A stretch of 64,000 nt of DNA from Palaemon carinicauda (taxonomy: Eukaryota; Arthropoda; Malacostraca; Decapoda; Palaemonidae): contig NC_090743.1 of the NCBI RefSeq assembly GCF_036898095.1, forward strand, positions 23,991,426 to 24,055,425, read 5' to 3'. Below, in pieces: positions 51,561 through 64,000 of the stretch; within the stretch, counting starts at the first letter, position 1, and every line of letters begins with the position of its first letter. The position numbers and the translations under genes are program-made. The notes below the pieces were generated by a model that was given only the letters and a program-made list of their open reading frames with translations, was not told the origin of the DNA and did not search any database.

Positions 51561-54059
51561 CCATATAGTAACTTTATAAATAAATGGTGCTTTAATTTCA
51601 ATTACTTTTTTTTGTTAATGTAACTTGTAAATCAAAAGTTGTTTTAGTCTACATACTAATGAATTACTATTTCCTCTTTCAATACCAAAATTAGTAGTTA
51701 ATATTTATAGGAATCCTATATACATTTCCTAAATATTGAATAATAATCAAATGTAGGATACAGACTAAAGTAAGCATTTTGCTGTCATAGTGTAAGAGGA
51801 AATTTATGACATTGTGATCTCGAGAAATTGGCTTTTTAAAACATATTAAGTATGAGTTTGTACATGAACAGTGTAACAAAATATTCAAGTCCAAAAACCA
51901 TTGTATTGCAAGTTGTACCTAACACTTAGATGGAAACTATTCTAAGGGGTATATTGTCCTTGGTTAAAGCATGTCTGAATACTGTAATCCATTGTGTGGT
52001 ATCTTGTTTGTAGCATGTCATGTATTCATAGTGAAGCATATGACTAATGTACAAGATTTAGTCTGTTAACAAAATATTTCTCCTAATTGAGCAAATCAGT
52101 CTCAAATCTATGATCTTAGAATGTTTTATTCAGTATGTAGTTATCTCTCTAGTCTCATAACAATTGTTTTACTTCTGTACAGTATAAATTCATATTTTGG
52201 AAAATATTTACATTTATTTGGTCATTGCATCAGTGCTTTTTTTATTTGTAAGTAATTTAGTTGTAATCATGCAATATCAAGGCATGTGCCATTAATTATT
52301 TACTTTTTACTCAGTATTTTGTACATTTATGGAAGTACTATGTATTTTGAACTTTTTAAAGGATTTCCTGTTCATACGGACAATATTTCATCATAGAGTG
52401 ATGCATATTGTATGAAGATATATGCAAAATTTTGAATGAGTTATCAACTCCGGCATTATATCGTTAGTGATTGATTACTTGCATGATTGAAAAATTAGGT
52501 TCAGTTGCCTCGGAAGATGATGATTTCTATGATTTTAGTCAATTTTGCTTCTAAAAGGGGTTGTTATTTTTTTTCATTCCAATGAACCATTTGAAGTGAG
52601 AACTCAATTTGAAATATACAATCGCCCAAAACTAAGTTTTAATGTTAAGAAGAATTGCAACACGAAAGCTATTTTATAGCATTGGCATCATACTTTCTTT
52701 GCAAAGCCGATATTGAATATTTTATTGCATGTGTATATTGACTAATTTTAGTTGAAAAACTTTTCACTGTATTTTTACAGTTAGTAGTAGTAAAAAATAA
52801 CTTTTAACAATTCTTGGGTACAATGACGACTTGTCGGTGGTTGACTGGAGATGATAATGTATTCAAATCATTCACTCTCACAAAAGTTTCTTTTAAAGTT
52901 TCCATTGAAAATTTTTAGGGTTTATAAAGGACACAAAAAGAATACATTCTGAGTACTGATGCAATGAATCATAATACTGTTAGTTACAAAAAATTATCAA
53001 TCTATTCAATAACATTCACTCAGTTTGCACAAAACAATCAGTTATATATTATGGCATAGTAATATTATCAAGTCACTGCATCCTGCATTTATAGTTATTA
53101 CATCGGAGATGTTAGTTTCTTACAGTAAAACTCCTTTTTCAGATCGATCCTTTTAGCAGCAAGCATAATAGCTTATTTACAATTGGTTCAAAATCAAATT
53201 TTTCAGTGAGTAATATCAGGATTAAAAGAGCACATTGATTATTAAAATACACCTCTTAAGTAAAAGCACAGTATCTTGTACACTTTATCACTGCTTCACA
53301 CCATGATGCTTTTTGTAGATTTAAGTACAGTATAAAAATCTAAGACCTGGTCCTTTGGTATAGAAGACTATTAGGATATCCAAGCAAATTCTTAACCTCC
53401 AACTTCTGCATCTCATTTTGACATATTAACTTGTCTTTTATGCTGATTACAGGACTTACAGCTATGTTGATATTTATTGATTCTCCTTATATACTGATTT
53501 ATATCAAATTGTATTATATTTGGAACCTTTTTATCCACATTCTCATCATACTATACATTTTTATACACATTTTCATCATGCTCCAACTGATATACACACT
53601 ATAAAAATTATAAGCAGCATACTGAATCCACTTATTCATCAGATAGAGGTAACCACAGAAAGTTTTGAAATCCTGTAAGGCTAATTTTAGTGTATTAATT
53701 CATTATGTGCAATTCATTACCAGATATTTGAACTTATACTCGCAACCTTTTTACACTCCAGCTAGACATTTCAAGATTTTAATATTTTTTTTTTACTTTT
53801 ACAAATTCTAGAATTTGTCAGTTTATTAAAAAAGAATAGTAAAACATAAATATGTTGAAACAAGGTTCATCCTTTCCAATTATTTAATTATAATCTGTTA
53901 GATTTAGAATGTATTGCTCCATTTATCCAAGAGTGGGAATAATGGAGTATGTCATTCATTAAATCATTTCACAGGAAACTGATATATTTCATAATAAGAG
54001 GCTTTTGACATGTTTTGCAATTCCAACTTTAAGCAGGCATTTTAGATTAGTCATGTTTA

Positions 54060-56260
54060 ATATCATCTTATATATTTTTTTTTCATAGAAATTCATTAAT
54101 CATGTACAGTATGCTTGATATCATGGTCATGATGTTCCCAGGAGCAACCATTTGTCTGTCAGTCAAATGAAGAACATTTAGTCGTATTCTCACCACATGC
54201 ACACCCCTTTGACCTATATGTATGCAATAACTAATATGATCCACTGGGCTAGGAGGATTAAAGCCAACATCCTGTTGCACTCAGAGCTGTGGACAGGTGG
54301 CCATAGGACATCAGTGGAATCAATCTGTATATCTTCTAGCATCAGTCCCATAGTTATTAAACTATCTAGGAATTATAAATCTTGAATCTTCAAAAGCCAA
54401 GGTTGCACTCTTGAAAAGTTTCTTCAGTTCATTAACACGATTAAGAGTAGAAGGGTTCATCCTTCTTAATAGAGCACTTAACGATTGGATCTATGAATGT
54501 GAACCATGTATACAAATAATGACATCCTGACATCTGGGTGTCATGTCTTTCCGAGAAGAGAATTGTTAGATTAAGAGTACTATTCTCTTTTCTTGTCGAG
54601 TATTGGAAGGATGCCATTGTTTGGGCATACCCCGCTTAAATATGAAACAGAGTCTGCAGAAAATAGAGCAAAGTTGCTAGATGGGTATAAAAGGATAATT
54701 ATTCCTTCAATCGTAGTCCAGCAGTTGCTGGTTTTGATTCTATTCTACAGTAGGAAGAACTGGCTCTAACAGGTTTCTTTGCTGTATGTCTATTGCAAGA
54801 TTTAGTGTGATTGTGTTCTGATCATATAGTATTGCTACCTTGCTTACCAAGAAGGCTAACACTTCCTTGATTATTACCTTCAGAAAGTTATATTGCTGAA
54901 AGATGGACAAATTTCTTATTTAAATAAATCCCCTTAGCCTTGGTAGATAACAACAGACTAGTCGGGTAACGTTTGAGCAAATTAAATACATTCAAAACTT
55001 TAACATTGTAGTTATTTCAAGAAAAGATACAAAATGAGAATTGGGCAAAAGGATGTAATGAACACGTTTTCTTTAGTTGATGACAATGAATGCCAAGGCT
55101 CAAAGAAACAACTTGGCTTTTGTTAAGTTATGTGGCTACTGTTCCATGGTAAAAAATTAATGACGAGTGACTTTGGACTGATCATAATTTTGCTATGGAG
55201 TAAAGATTCAATTTCCTAGTAGACAGCACTCACCAATGTTGCAGAAAAAACTACTGTCATAGAAGTCATTGGAAAGGAAGCAGTTATACATTAGGAGACA
55301 TATGAGGGACCTAATTTGCCCATGAAGCATCATGTTCAGTCCTAAGTCTATGAAATATCCAAATGAAACTAGTTACAGTTACAATGGCAAAGAACGACAA
55401 ACAGTCAAGTCTGGCTGCAGGATTGGAATGAGTCAAACATGCTGGAAGAACAGCACATATGCCAAATCACCAATTCATATAGAAAGCATTGGTCCTACTA
55501 AATTAGAGAAGTTGACATAACAATCCAAAATCCTGTTATCACTGATGCTGGTCTTCAGCTCATAGCAAATCCAGAAGAAAAATTAGCATGGCTGAAATCA
55601 GGTTGAACCCTGTGCTAAGTGAGGTAATTTCTATGCAATGCAAGTTAGCTTGAATCATGGCTACCCCAGAGTGACAGACACAAAAATAAGCTGGAATGAA
55701 GCAGCATTGCTAAAAATCTACAATCTCACTTACTGAATGAAACATTATTATTAGATTGACATTGGGAAGCTTGGGGTAGGTTTAGCAACAGGGCGTGAAT
55801 TACCAGAATTATTTTTATCAAGGGAGGATTCACTGGACTCATAAAAAAATTTAACACAAGAAGCAAATGATGTCAAGACCTTGTGAAGCTCATCACTATT
55901 AAAAGGTGGCTGAACTCCAGTATTGTCCAAAATTGGAGGCATGCCATTATCATCTTCAGCCCACCTATGATACACTATCCTAGTCTTCTCTGGCTTTTCC
56001 CCTAAATTAACTTGTGCTTAGAACTGTTAACTTGATCAGCAACCATTGAAACATACTTTTTCATGAGAGGTTCTAAGAGTGACACACACTCTTCACAATG
56101 ATTAATCAAATTACAGTATTGCCCCTAGTATGATACAACAAGAGAATGTGGATCATGATCTCCCAGACATAATTCCCATGTACATTCTAGGCAATAACTG
56201 CTAACTAAATCAAAGAATATGATCATCAGGGGAGTTCCATAGAAATAAATATTTTTAATT
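54060..56260. other. Less AT-rich intron block, possible degraded repeats
   Basis: This stretch has higher GC than neighbouring intron and short protein-like frames on both strands. An example is a minus-strand stretch at 55975-55751 starting MYHRWAEDDNGMPP. No domain is recognisable. The right edge (about 56222-56255) carries an inverted relative of the terminal motif of the 40580-40880 element, so an old mobile element ending there is plausible. Confidence 0.3.
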
Positions 56261-57129
56261 ACTGACTGTAACCTACTATAGTGATGGCTAACAACTTGTG
56301 ACATTGGTCGTTCATATACTTTAATAAATGTAAAATTAATTTTTTTTCAAATACAGTATAAGCAAGTACTTAACTTTAAAAAGGAGGTTGTCAAATGACA
56401 TGATTATATTCCTAGAGTTTTCTTTTAGATTGCCTGGGCCTTCTGGCTAGACACAGGCTCTTGGCAAATTTGCAAGCCCTTATTGTAGGGTTTCCATGCC
56501 ATATTTTTGGTGAACTTCAACTTATTTTGACTTTAATTTTGGCAAATGATTTGACAACTACAGAACCAAAAAAATTAAGGTTATTAGTTAGTACTTTAGG
56601 ATTTAGAGAGCATGTTTGTAGTGAGACTACCTCTGAAAACTGCTGATTATGGGAATGTCATGAATGAAATATTATGTATATACATGATGAATGGAATTGT
56701 GAAGAAAAAATACAATGGAAAATATTTTTTTTAAAAGAGGAAAATTAATTTTCCTTCATCATTTACTTATGGAAGGGTGGCTTTTATTAGGAGAGTACCA
56801 ATTCTGCATCAGTTAAACAGTATAGTACAGAATATAGTGTATTGTAATTTGGGTCAACATTACAGGATTTGATGACAGACAAGTAGTTATGTAAAATAGA
56901 AAAATATACACACAAATGGAAAATTTATTTAAACCAGATATTATAACCCATAGCCACAGATGAGCAAAATGGATATGAAACAAATCTAAAAGTCAGAAAC
57001 CCCTCAAAAAGAATTTTTATAGTATAATACAATGATGTTATGCCTTATTTCTATAATCACATGATGCCTTGCGTTGAAATTGAATTATAAATCCAGAAAA
57101 CTTGACAACACATTCCAAATCCTACATCC

Positions 57130-57131
<2 letters not shown>

Positions 57132-57181
<50 letters not shown>
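57132..57181. repeat. (TA)n microsatellite
   Basis: Pure TA array of about 50 bp. Confidence 0.95.
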
Positions 57182-57186
<5 letters not shown>

Positions 57187-58057
57187 ATAATTGTATATAG
57201 TATACATATGTACATACAAACAATAATGTATATAAGATCAGTATTAATCAAATTATTTTTCTAATACCCCCCTCAATGTAATTTGCAATTTACATGTATT
57301 TGCAAAAATCTTTAGTGTCATTAACAAGGTGTCATATTGGCTGGTCTTTTCTGTGGTAATCTTAAAGATTGTACATAAAAGTTTGTTTTTCTTCATTATT
57401 AGGGAACAATGTTTTGAGTATTTCTATAAATATTAAAACCTTCATTTATTTTCATGTTTCAAGCCCCCTTTATGCAAAAAGGGACCCTTATCCCAAATAT
57501 TCCAGCCAACGTAGAGAATAAATTATAACTGATTTTCACACAGTTTATTTGTACTCAAGAAAAACAAGTCTACAGAATTTATAAAGTTCATTTATCTCAT
57601 GGTAAATTCTTAATTGTTAGTGGAATAAACTAGAGGAAAGTTGGATAAGACAGTATGGTTCATTTACTGAAACAATCATCGAATAATGTAAAACTATTCC
57701 CTTCTATTCTAAATGTTTCTTATTATGATTCAATTTCTCTTGCTTGTTCAGAATCCTTGGTAAAAAGGGTAATTTTCTCTAATTTGAATTATTTTATTCT
57801 TGTGAAGGGGATCTTCTCAAGCAAAATAATTGGTATTCATGAGTAACTTTCGGAGGATATTTATCATGGCATCATTCCTGGCTGCTTTAAAGGTTGAGGG
57901 GCTGACAATTCATACTTGTTCTTTCATTTTGGTGATGATTTTTACTAGTGTAGTGTATTTGTTTCAGTAAATTAAATTATTCTTTTACTGTGTACTTTAC
58001 ATTTTAAATGATTTTAGTTGGTATAATGCTTGTTGATTCATAAATCATACAGTACAA

Positions 58058-58058
<1 letters not shown>

Positions 58059-58152
<94 letters not shown>

Positions 58153-58288
58153 GTATATATGTATGTATATATATGTGTATGTATGTATATATATGTGTAT
58201 GTATGTATGTATATATATGTATATATGTGTATATGTATGTATGTATATATATGTATATATATGTATAAGTATATGTGTGTATATATAC

Positions 58289-58353
<65 letters not shown>

Positions 58354-58400
58354 CACTATACAAACATACATACATACATATATATAGTATATATATAATA
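58059..58400. repeat. (TA)n-(TGTA)n-(TA)n compound microsatellite
   Basis: A pure TA tract (58059-58147) is followed by mixed TGTA/TATG tetranucleotides, a second TA tract (about 58300-58348) and CATA repeats. It ends in a short GT run. Confidence 0.96.
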
Positions 58401-59029
58401 TATGTGTGTGTGTCGGGAGAATTTAGGTTTGTACTTATGATTTCACAAAGTATTTATAATCTTATCTAGGCAATTGCAGGCATGGAACTTTTCCCTATTT
58501 TTTCATCCTAAACACAATTACCACTTTTATACACTGTAAATAACCCCACATTATTTTTAAAACTATTAGCATTATTATTATAATAGTTATCAAAGCTTAG
58601 AAAAATGTTATATTTGTTTAAGTGATATTTTATAAAACATTCTTATTGTTTGAAGGCAAAGAAATTAACTTTAATAACATTTCTTAACATAATGCAGAAT
58701 CAGTTGCATATGGAAGACATTTGTTCACATACATATACAAACCTTTCGTCTTTTAGAATAGGGAATGTCTTCAGTGGAGATGGAATGGCCTTTTTGATTG
58801 TTGATAGGGTAATTAAGGCAGATGGTGATCAAGGGTGAGTAGTCCCACCCACACACTTGTCAATGAGACTTGTTTTCAGCCACAGGAAGCACAGATGTAC
58901 TGGTGCATTCTATTTAAGACTTTAATCTTTTTCTCACAGTTTTAGTTTGAATTGTTGATTTTGGCTTCAATGTTAATGATAAAACTAAGTAGTGAGCTTC
59001 ACCTTTTCCTGCTGTATGAACAGGGCCTC

Positions 59030-61365
59030 TAGGATCCTAAGTGTTCGCTGCCCGAGGCATTGCTAAGGTTCTTGTTTGTGTCAGATTGAAGGATGGACAT
59101 TGCATTGGTTTATGGCTAAGCCGGTGAGAGATCCACACCCACTCTGTGCCTTAGGAACATAACTGTTTGCAAACATATCCATATGGCAAGTATAGAGCTT
59201 TGCTTCTCGTAAGGGTGGGCATAGTCTTTGAGGAGCAGGAATGCCAAGTCTTCTCCTGTGTCATTTTTGATAACGGCCATGATGATACTGAAGGGACTGT
59301 TTAGCACTTTTCTCTCCTTATTGAGTTTGCCTTTGGATATATGCCCCTAGCTTGATCTTGTGGAGTATGCTTCAGGAGTAAGGAGAATTTTGATTTACAA
59401 TACAAAGTTTTTTCAGGGTTGGTTTCTGAGGTGATCACTGCATTTCAACACATGCTGAAAGCACCTCCATGCAGTCGGCTGATGACGAGTGGAGTGACCT
59501 AAGGAAGCCTTCCTTAGGACTTGCATGTAGGCTGCTTTGCCACTGGTTGTCCCCAGTACCAGTGTCAAGTGACCACGTTGGTGATCAATTATAGATTATC
59601 CTAAGACAAAATAGCAGCCAAGAAGGCTTCCAACCATGGAATTGGAAGTGCCAAAGCCAGAAGAGTGAAAATAGGTTCCAGAGCCTTAAACCTGTGCATG
59701 TTGCCATGGTGAGAGTTCCCTTTGATTGTAGTGTCAGTGCTATTCACCCCTGTTCATGTGACTCCAGGGCATGTGGTTCCCACACTCCCTGTATCAGTAA
59801 CAACAGTCACTGTGTCTGTTACAAGTGCCAGTGAGAATCCCTACTGCTTCCCTCCCCACATAACAGTTACTACCAGTGCTGTGGTCCTTGTCAGGGCAAC
59901 CCCTGTGGTTCTCACCTTGGTGGAGCTTCAGTGTTAATGATAGCTCAGTCAATTTTTCGCTTCCGGAACCTGAGGTAGAAGCAATTTTACTACGCCTCCT
60001 TTCTCCTTTTGACATTCTTCCAAATATAAGAAGTCAAGGAAGGCCTGCAGTAGTTACAAAAATAGGGTTCTTGACGACATACCTCCCTTATAGAGGGGGA
60101 TGGAAACAGGCATAGTTCACAAAGACTGGGTTGTCAACTCTCCACTCTTTGGAGAAGTACAGAAAGCTCCATGCTATACATTGGAGACAAGTGATCTTTT
60201 TGAGTGCACCAGGCAGCAAACTAGTGGAGTAACTGCAACTGGGTTTTGAGAGAGAGGGATGCTCTGGTATCTCAATTCTATAAACTAGTTGGTCTAGAGG
60301 TAGCATTGGCTCTTTGGAACACTGGTGGGGGATCCACATAAGGGGCCAAGGATTTATGTGCAGGCTTTGATGAAATAGAGAAGATCTGCTTTGCAGGTCT
60401 CCCTGATGATTTGAATAAATAAGATTACCATGCATCTTTGGCATGATGCGGGGTCTTGCATACTGGCAACCCACAATAGAGGTAAATCCAGGAAGGGTTC
60501 AACATTGGTTAAGGACAACAGATGGATGATAATTACAAGATGACAGCCAGTACCATCAAGCAGTGACTTTACAGGAATAAGTCCAGAGTTGAAAAATCAG
60601 GGGGGGGGGGGGGGGGCAAACAACCACAGTACAAGCATCTAAACTTGTTCCTCTTCGGTCCTCGAGAAATTTTCCTTTGCTAATACAGTACTATCCACAC
60701 TGGCTGAGTGCCAGAAAGGGAATTCAGGACTACCTAAAACACCTTAGTCTCTTTCAAGGAATCAGGCTCTTCCAGGCCATCTGCTGACAGATGGAATGGC
60801 ATGAATTGTGCAGTTCCATCACAAAAGACTAAATGCTAAAGCCTATCTGAAGAATGCGTACTTTCAAGTAACAATTCATCAGTCTTCTCTGAGGTACCTC
60901 CTCTACTTCCTTAATGGAGTGGTATACTAGTTGAAGACCCAGTATTCGGACTGTTGCACTGGTTACCTGGTGTTCACACTGATGGCAGGTTGGGTGTTCC
61001 TAGTGGGATACAGTTTTAGATGTACAGTATCCTGATGATTGGTTGATCCTGGTATCCTCGAGGTATTTACAATAGAACCAAGAAACATTCTTGCTTTTTG
61101 TTTCCAATGTATCAGCTGAAGCTAGAGCTCACAAAGACACGGGTATTCATCCCACTTTAGACTGAATAATCTCTTGCAGTTGGACAGGTAATGAAAAAGT
61201 TTGGAAGTGCCAAATAGCCTGGGTGGGAAGGGCTATTTGCCCTCATACATCACCTGTCTTCAACTACCTCTTTAACGATTTCAACGGGTGTTCCAGCTCT
61301 GCTAGACATTTTCTATTTTAAAAGACTGAAGTTTGTATAAGTAAGAAAAATACAAATTACATTTG
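59030..61365 (+). pseudogene. Degenerate DIRS-like retrotransposon remnant with RT core
   Basis: The best part is at 60830-61140. In shifting frames it reads YLKNAYFQVTIHQSS, then RYLLYFLNGVVY, and YPDDWLILVSSR (the YLDDWLI catalytic block with Leu changed to Pro), in the order of a DIRS-type RT. Upstream (59700-60110) a Val/Thr/Pro-rich repetitive piece is consistent with a gag remnant. Stops and frameshifts are dense, so the copy is old. The ends are not well defined; a terminal-like motif lies at about 61335-61365. RT is the part missing from the younger element at 22278-28663, so the two are separate copies. Confidence 0.7.
60600..60617. repeat. Poly-G run (18 G)
   Basis: An isolated homopolymer of 18 G inside the degenerate DIRS remnant. 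The length may be unreliable in sequencing. Confidence 0.95.
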
Positions 61366-62204
61366 ATATTTTTTATTCCTTCAAAAAAAATATATAAAGC
61401 TGCTCTACCATTAGGTATGCACTATGCACCCACTAATGTTATCTTCCCATGAAGTGGGAAGTAGTTATTACACTTAATTATACTGTAAAATTAGAGTATT
61501 GTATAGCAGCTCAAAAAAAGACAGAGGGTACTGCTATAAAGTAAGTTGCACTGTCATGCTTTGCAAAGTTGTTTATAAGGGTGATACTTTGAGTCCTGCC
61601 TTACTGTAAGAAAAAGTTCAGTTTAAATACATTCCTATAGAGACAGAGAGGGCTTCAGTGATGGTGAAGTAAGAATGTTAGACAACCTGACTTTGAGAAG
61701 TGCACACTAGAATAGTAATGCTTGATAGTCACTATTTTATTCATACATTCATTCACATAGTTTATGGCAGTGGAAAATACTGAGTAACTTCGATTTGTTC
61801 TTGTATGAAGCGAATCAACATGGCTGAAGGAAAGGGTAATTTTTAAAACAAATTCTATTCCTGTGTTTTTAGTAGGATATGACATTTGTGCTCTATTATA
61901 TTCATTGAAATATAAACAATATTTTTTTAGTCTTCTAAGTGATTACCATTTACTAACACCAGAATAATAAACTCCCAAAAACACCACATCAGTGAACTTT
62001 GGTCACTTATTTTTGTCAGTTATGTCTTCACTTATTTTTGTCAGTTATGTCATCTATTCATTAAAAGAAAAAAATTACAGTTAGAAAAGACTGACATTGC
62101 TGTCTACTGTATATATACTGTAGATATATATATATATATATTGTACACATTCATCTGCTGTCATTAGTTGTTACAGATTGTTATTCTCATTAACTTTTTA
62201 ACAG

Positions 62205-62396
62205 AACGCCGAGCTTTGTGCATCAACAACGTATAGTAGTGGTCTTCGTGGTTATTCATCATACTCTCCCCACCTTCGCCGCTCATTGCCCAACATGCAC
62301 CATATGTCATCAGAACCTCCTAAAATTTACCCTGCACATCTTCTGCTCGTATCAAATTATCGATTACCTAACGACGTGGATCGCTGTCATTTGGAG
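62205..62396 (+). CDS. Unc-115: Unc-115/abLIM exon: start of villin headpiece
   Basis: The acceptor is TTTTTAACAG and the donor GAG/GTTAGT; exactly 64 codons, phase 0 on both sides. It reads TTYSSGLRGYSSYSPHLRRS, then LPNMHHMSSEPPKIYPAHLL and SNYRLPNDVDRCHLE. PKIYP...L-V-N--LP--VDR--LE is the beginning of the C-terminal villin headpiece of abLIM, the F-actin-binding module. The remaining headpiece (hydrophobic core and KLALWK-type helix) must lie in an exon beyond 64000. Confidence 0.92.
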
Positions 62397-62933
62397 GTTA
62401 GTAAAAGTTCCCTAACACTTGAAGAAAATCCATGTTAATTCAAATTACAAACATATATTTCTCAAAATGGGTTATATATGCCTACATGTCTGGATAAGGC
62501 TTTACCAAATGCCAAATAATTGCTAAACCAAGCAAAAAGTAACATTAAAAGATATATTATTTTACACCTGCCTGATGTTCAAATTGCTTATACTGACGGA
62601 CATAGGATGTTGTAAAAGGATGAGGGTGGTTTTTTTGGTTTTTACCACCCTTATGCAATAACATCTGACTGCACAACCATGGGGATCAACTACAGGAGTG
62701 ATGGAATTAATGTTTGTTTGAACTTACCCATAGGTGAAAAAAAAATCAACGAAAATGATAATATTTTATCATTACAATTCTTGAAGTTGTTAGAGAGTAA
62801 CTTTTTTTGTGTATACATTAGTTCATACATATAAAAGGTTGATTGTTGATGCATATACTTCGATGTTGTAGCATAATGTATTGATCAAGGAGGGGGGGGT
62901 GATGTAAAGATTTATCTTAAGATCTCCTACTAC

Positions 62934-63814
62934 TCAGAAAAGGAGACATCGACCTTCTCTAGATACTTGTGTGAGACCCTGTCTGTAGACCCTTGTACAT
63001 TTGAAGCCAACATAGCAAGGCACCTGTTTTCGTGCACATGAGCTGTTTCTGTGGCATCCTTTCAAACAGTTGCAGGAGATGGACCTTGAAAGCTGATCTG
63101 GCCATAGCGAGGCTAAACTCATAACGGAAACGTAGTCTCCGCTTTTCAATTCCCACCCATACTTGGTCAGGGGTGGCAGGTTTGGATTTGGGTTATACTG
63201 TACTTCACTCAAGGTACAACCTTACATTGCATACCTCTTGGTGTATTATTATTATTACTTGGCAAGCTACTACTCTAGTTGGAAAAGCAAGATAATATAA
63301 GCCCAGGGTCTCCAACAGGGAAAATAGCCCAGTGAGAGAAAGGAATTGTCAGATCTCTGCTTGAACACAGACTTCATCGGTCATCTCTTTGTGATCGTCA
63401 TCCTCTCCAAATTCAGCTAGGGCCTGTGGGACATTCCCGACTTGAAATGAACCAAGCCTTCTTGCTTGTGAAGTACAGAAAGCTAGTTGTATTTCTGCCA
63501 CTCAGACTGTGAATCATTGGCAACGCCTTGCACTGGGGTACTCCAAGGACTTCTGCAAAACCGTGGATCAGTAGGTATTCGTTTGAAGATGTGTAGCAGC
63601 ATAGTAGCCACAAAGGACAATGACATCAGTGTCATTGGCATGCACTATAACCCTGATTATTCCTTCTGTACTGTGTACAGTGTGTAATATCAGCCTCCTC
63701 CTGAGTAGATTCCAATTCTGGCACTGGTACTTGTGATTGAGCTGAGATATGGACCGACTTTGTCTCCTCATCAAATCCCCCATTGAGGTAAAGCTGAAGC
63801 GACCCAAGTACCAA
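62934..63814 (-). pseudogene. Remnant of a repetitive Cys-rich protein gene
   Basis: Reading on the minus strand from 63814 down, pieces in shifting frames give ELESTQEEADITHCTQYRRN, HANDTDVIVLCGYYAATHL and VPQCKALPMIHSLSGRNTTS. After an interruption they give KYGWELKSGDYVSVMSLAS and SCNCLKGCHRNSSC. I remember this order (STQEEADTR, HANDTD, SLSGRDTTS, then a CxCxxxC-type Cys-rich tail) from a family present in many copies in crustacean and other arthropod genomes, probably transposon-associated. Its function is unknown to me. Frameshifts and an inserted repeat show this copy is dead. Confidence 0.6.
63244..63345 (+). mobile_element. Short interspersed repeat inserted in the remnant
   Basis: An ATT trinucleotide run is followed by TAGTTGGAAAAGCAAGATAA, then AAGCCCAGGGTCTCCAACAG and AAAATAGCCCAGTGAG. 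This matches, from memory, a common decapod short repeat. It sits between the two parts of the minus-strand Cys-rich remnant, so it probably inserted into it. Confidence 0.55.
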
Positions 63815-64000
63815 GTGTGTATTGCTAGATTAGCTCCACTTCTTGCAAAGATAGCTCAGAGAGGCGGGACTTGTTTTCTGGGTTTTTCAAGAGCTTGATT
63901 GATTCTGGGGCTGTGAAGGTATCAGCTACTGTGAAAGTTTTTTTATGGTATCCCTTTTCTGTGACTTTGTGTTTTCATCTTCAGACCTCGTGATTTGTAG

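Larger units (their letters stand above)
62397..64000 (+). other. Start of next Unc-115 intron, with repeat-gene remnant
   Basis: No headpiece exon is found here. The interval 62400-62930 is AT-rich with no feature; the rest contains the minus-strand remnant at 62934-63814 with a SINE-like insertion, and unassigned sequence to the end. Confidence 0.7.

Noticed and set aside
55751..55975. Minus-strand 74-codon frame as a gene
   Set aside because: No domain, no splice context and located in a block that looks like degraded repeat; mentioned only as part of that block.
58650..58838. Small plus-strand open frame with splice-like borders before 58760 and after 58836
   Set aside because: No similarity to the abLIM family, and the phases of the flanking exons (51086 and 62205) already fit without it.

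Overview
The window is animal nuclear DNA, most likely from a decapod crustacean. This is inferred from the arthropod-type Unc-115/abLIM exons, the very dense (TA)n, (GA/CT)n and (TG)n microsatellites, a DIRS-like element, a Tigger element, and two short interspersed repeats that I remember from shrimp and crayfish DNA. The species cannot be named. No bacterial, organellar or viral genes are seen, and no rRNA, tRNA or CRISPR array.

One gene dominates. From about 12.8 kb to 62.4 kb the plus strand carries at least fourteen short exons of an actin-binding LIM protein (Drosophila Unc-115, vertebrate ABLIM). They encode LIM domains 3 and 4, the long Ser/Pro/Tyr-rich linker and the first part of the villin headpiece. 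Every junction I could define has a GT donor, an AG acceptor and a matching phase. LIM1, LIM2 and the end of the headpiece are not in the window. Two neighbouring 98-bp exons (44192-44289 and 44603-44700) are diverged copies of each other. Their phases allow only one of them per transcript, so they look like a mutually exclusive pair.

Upstream, at 1322-8312, lies a giant stop-free coding block of 2330 codons. It encodes an acidic, Ser-rich, apparently disordered protein with two Cys pairs, a basic cluster and a polyQ run. I do not recognise it. Its plausible 3' donor is in exactly the right phase to join the LIM3 exon, so it may be an alternative giant first exon of the Unc-115 gene; an independent gene remains possible.

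The introns are loaded with mobile DNA. The 17-kb intron at 20609-37650 holds a 6.4-kb DIRS-like tyrosine-recombinase retrotransposon (22278-28663) with inverted terminal repeats and a textbook internal complementary region. It also holds a LINE reverse-transcriptase fragment (30285-31722) and a nearly intact Tigger/pogo transposon (32367-36342, TA target duplication) whose transposase is broken by one frameshift. The 11-kb intron at 51087-62204 holds an older DIRS-like RT remnant (about 59030-61365). Two fold-back elements (18672-19032 and 40580-40880), a SINE-like fragment (39508-39735) and a reverse-strand Cys-rich repeat-gene remnant (62934-63814) complete the picture. The remaining intron sequence is AT-rich with no feature I can support.
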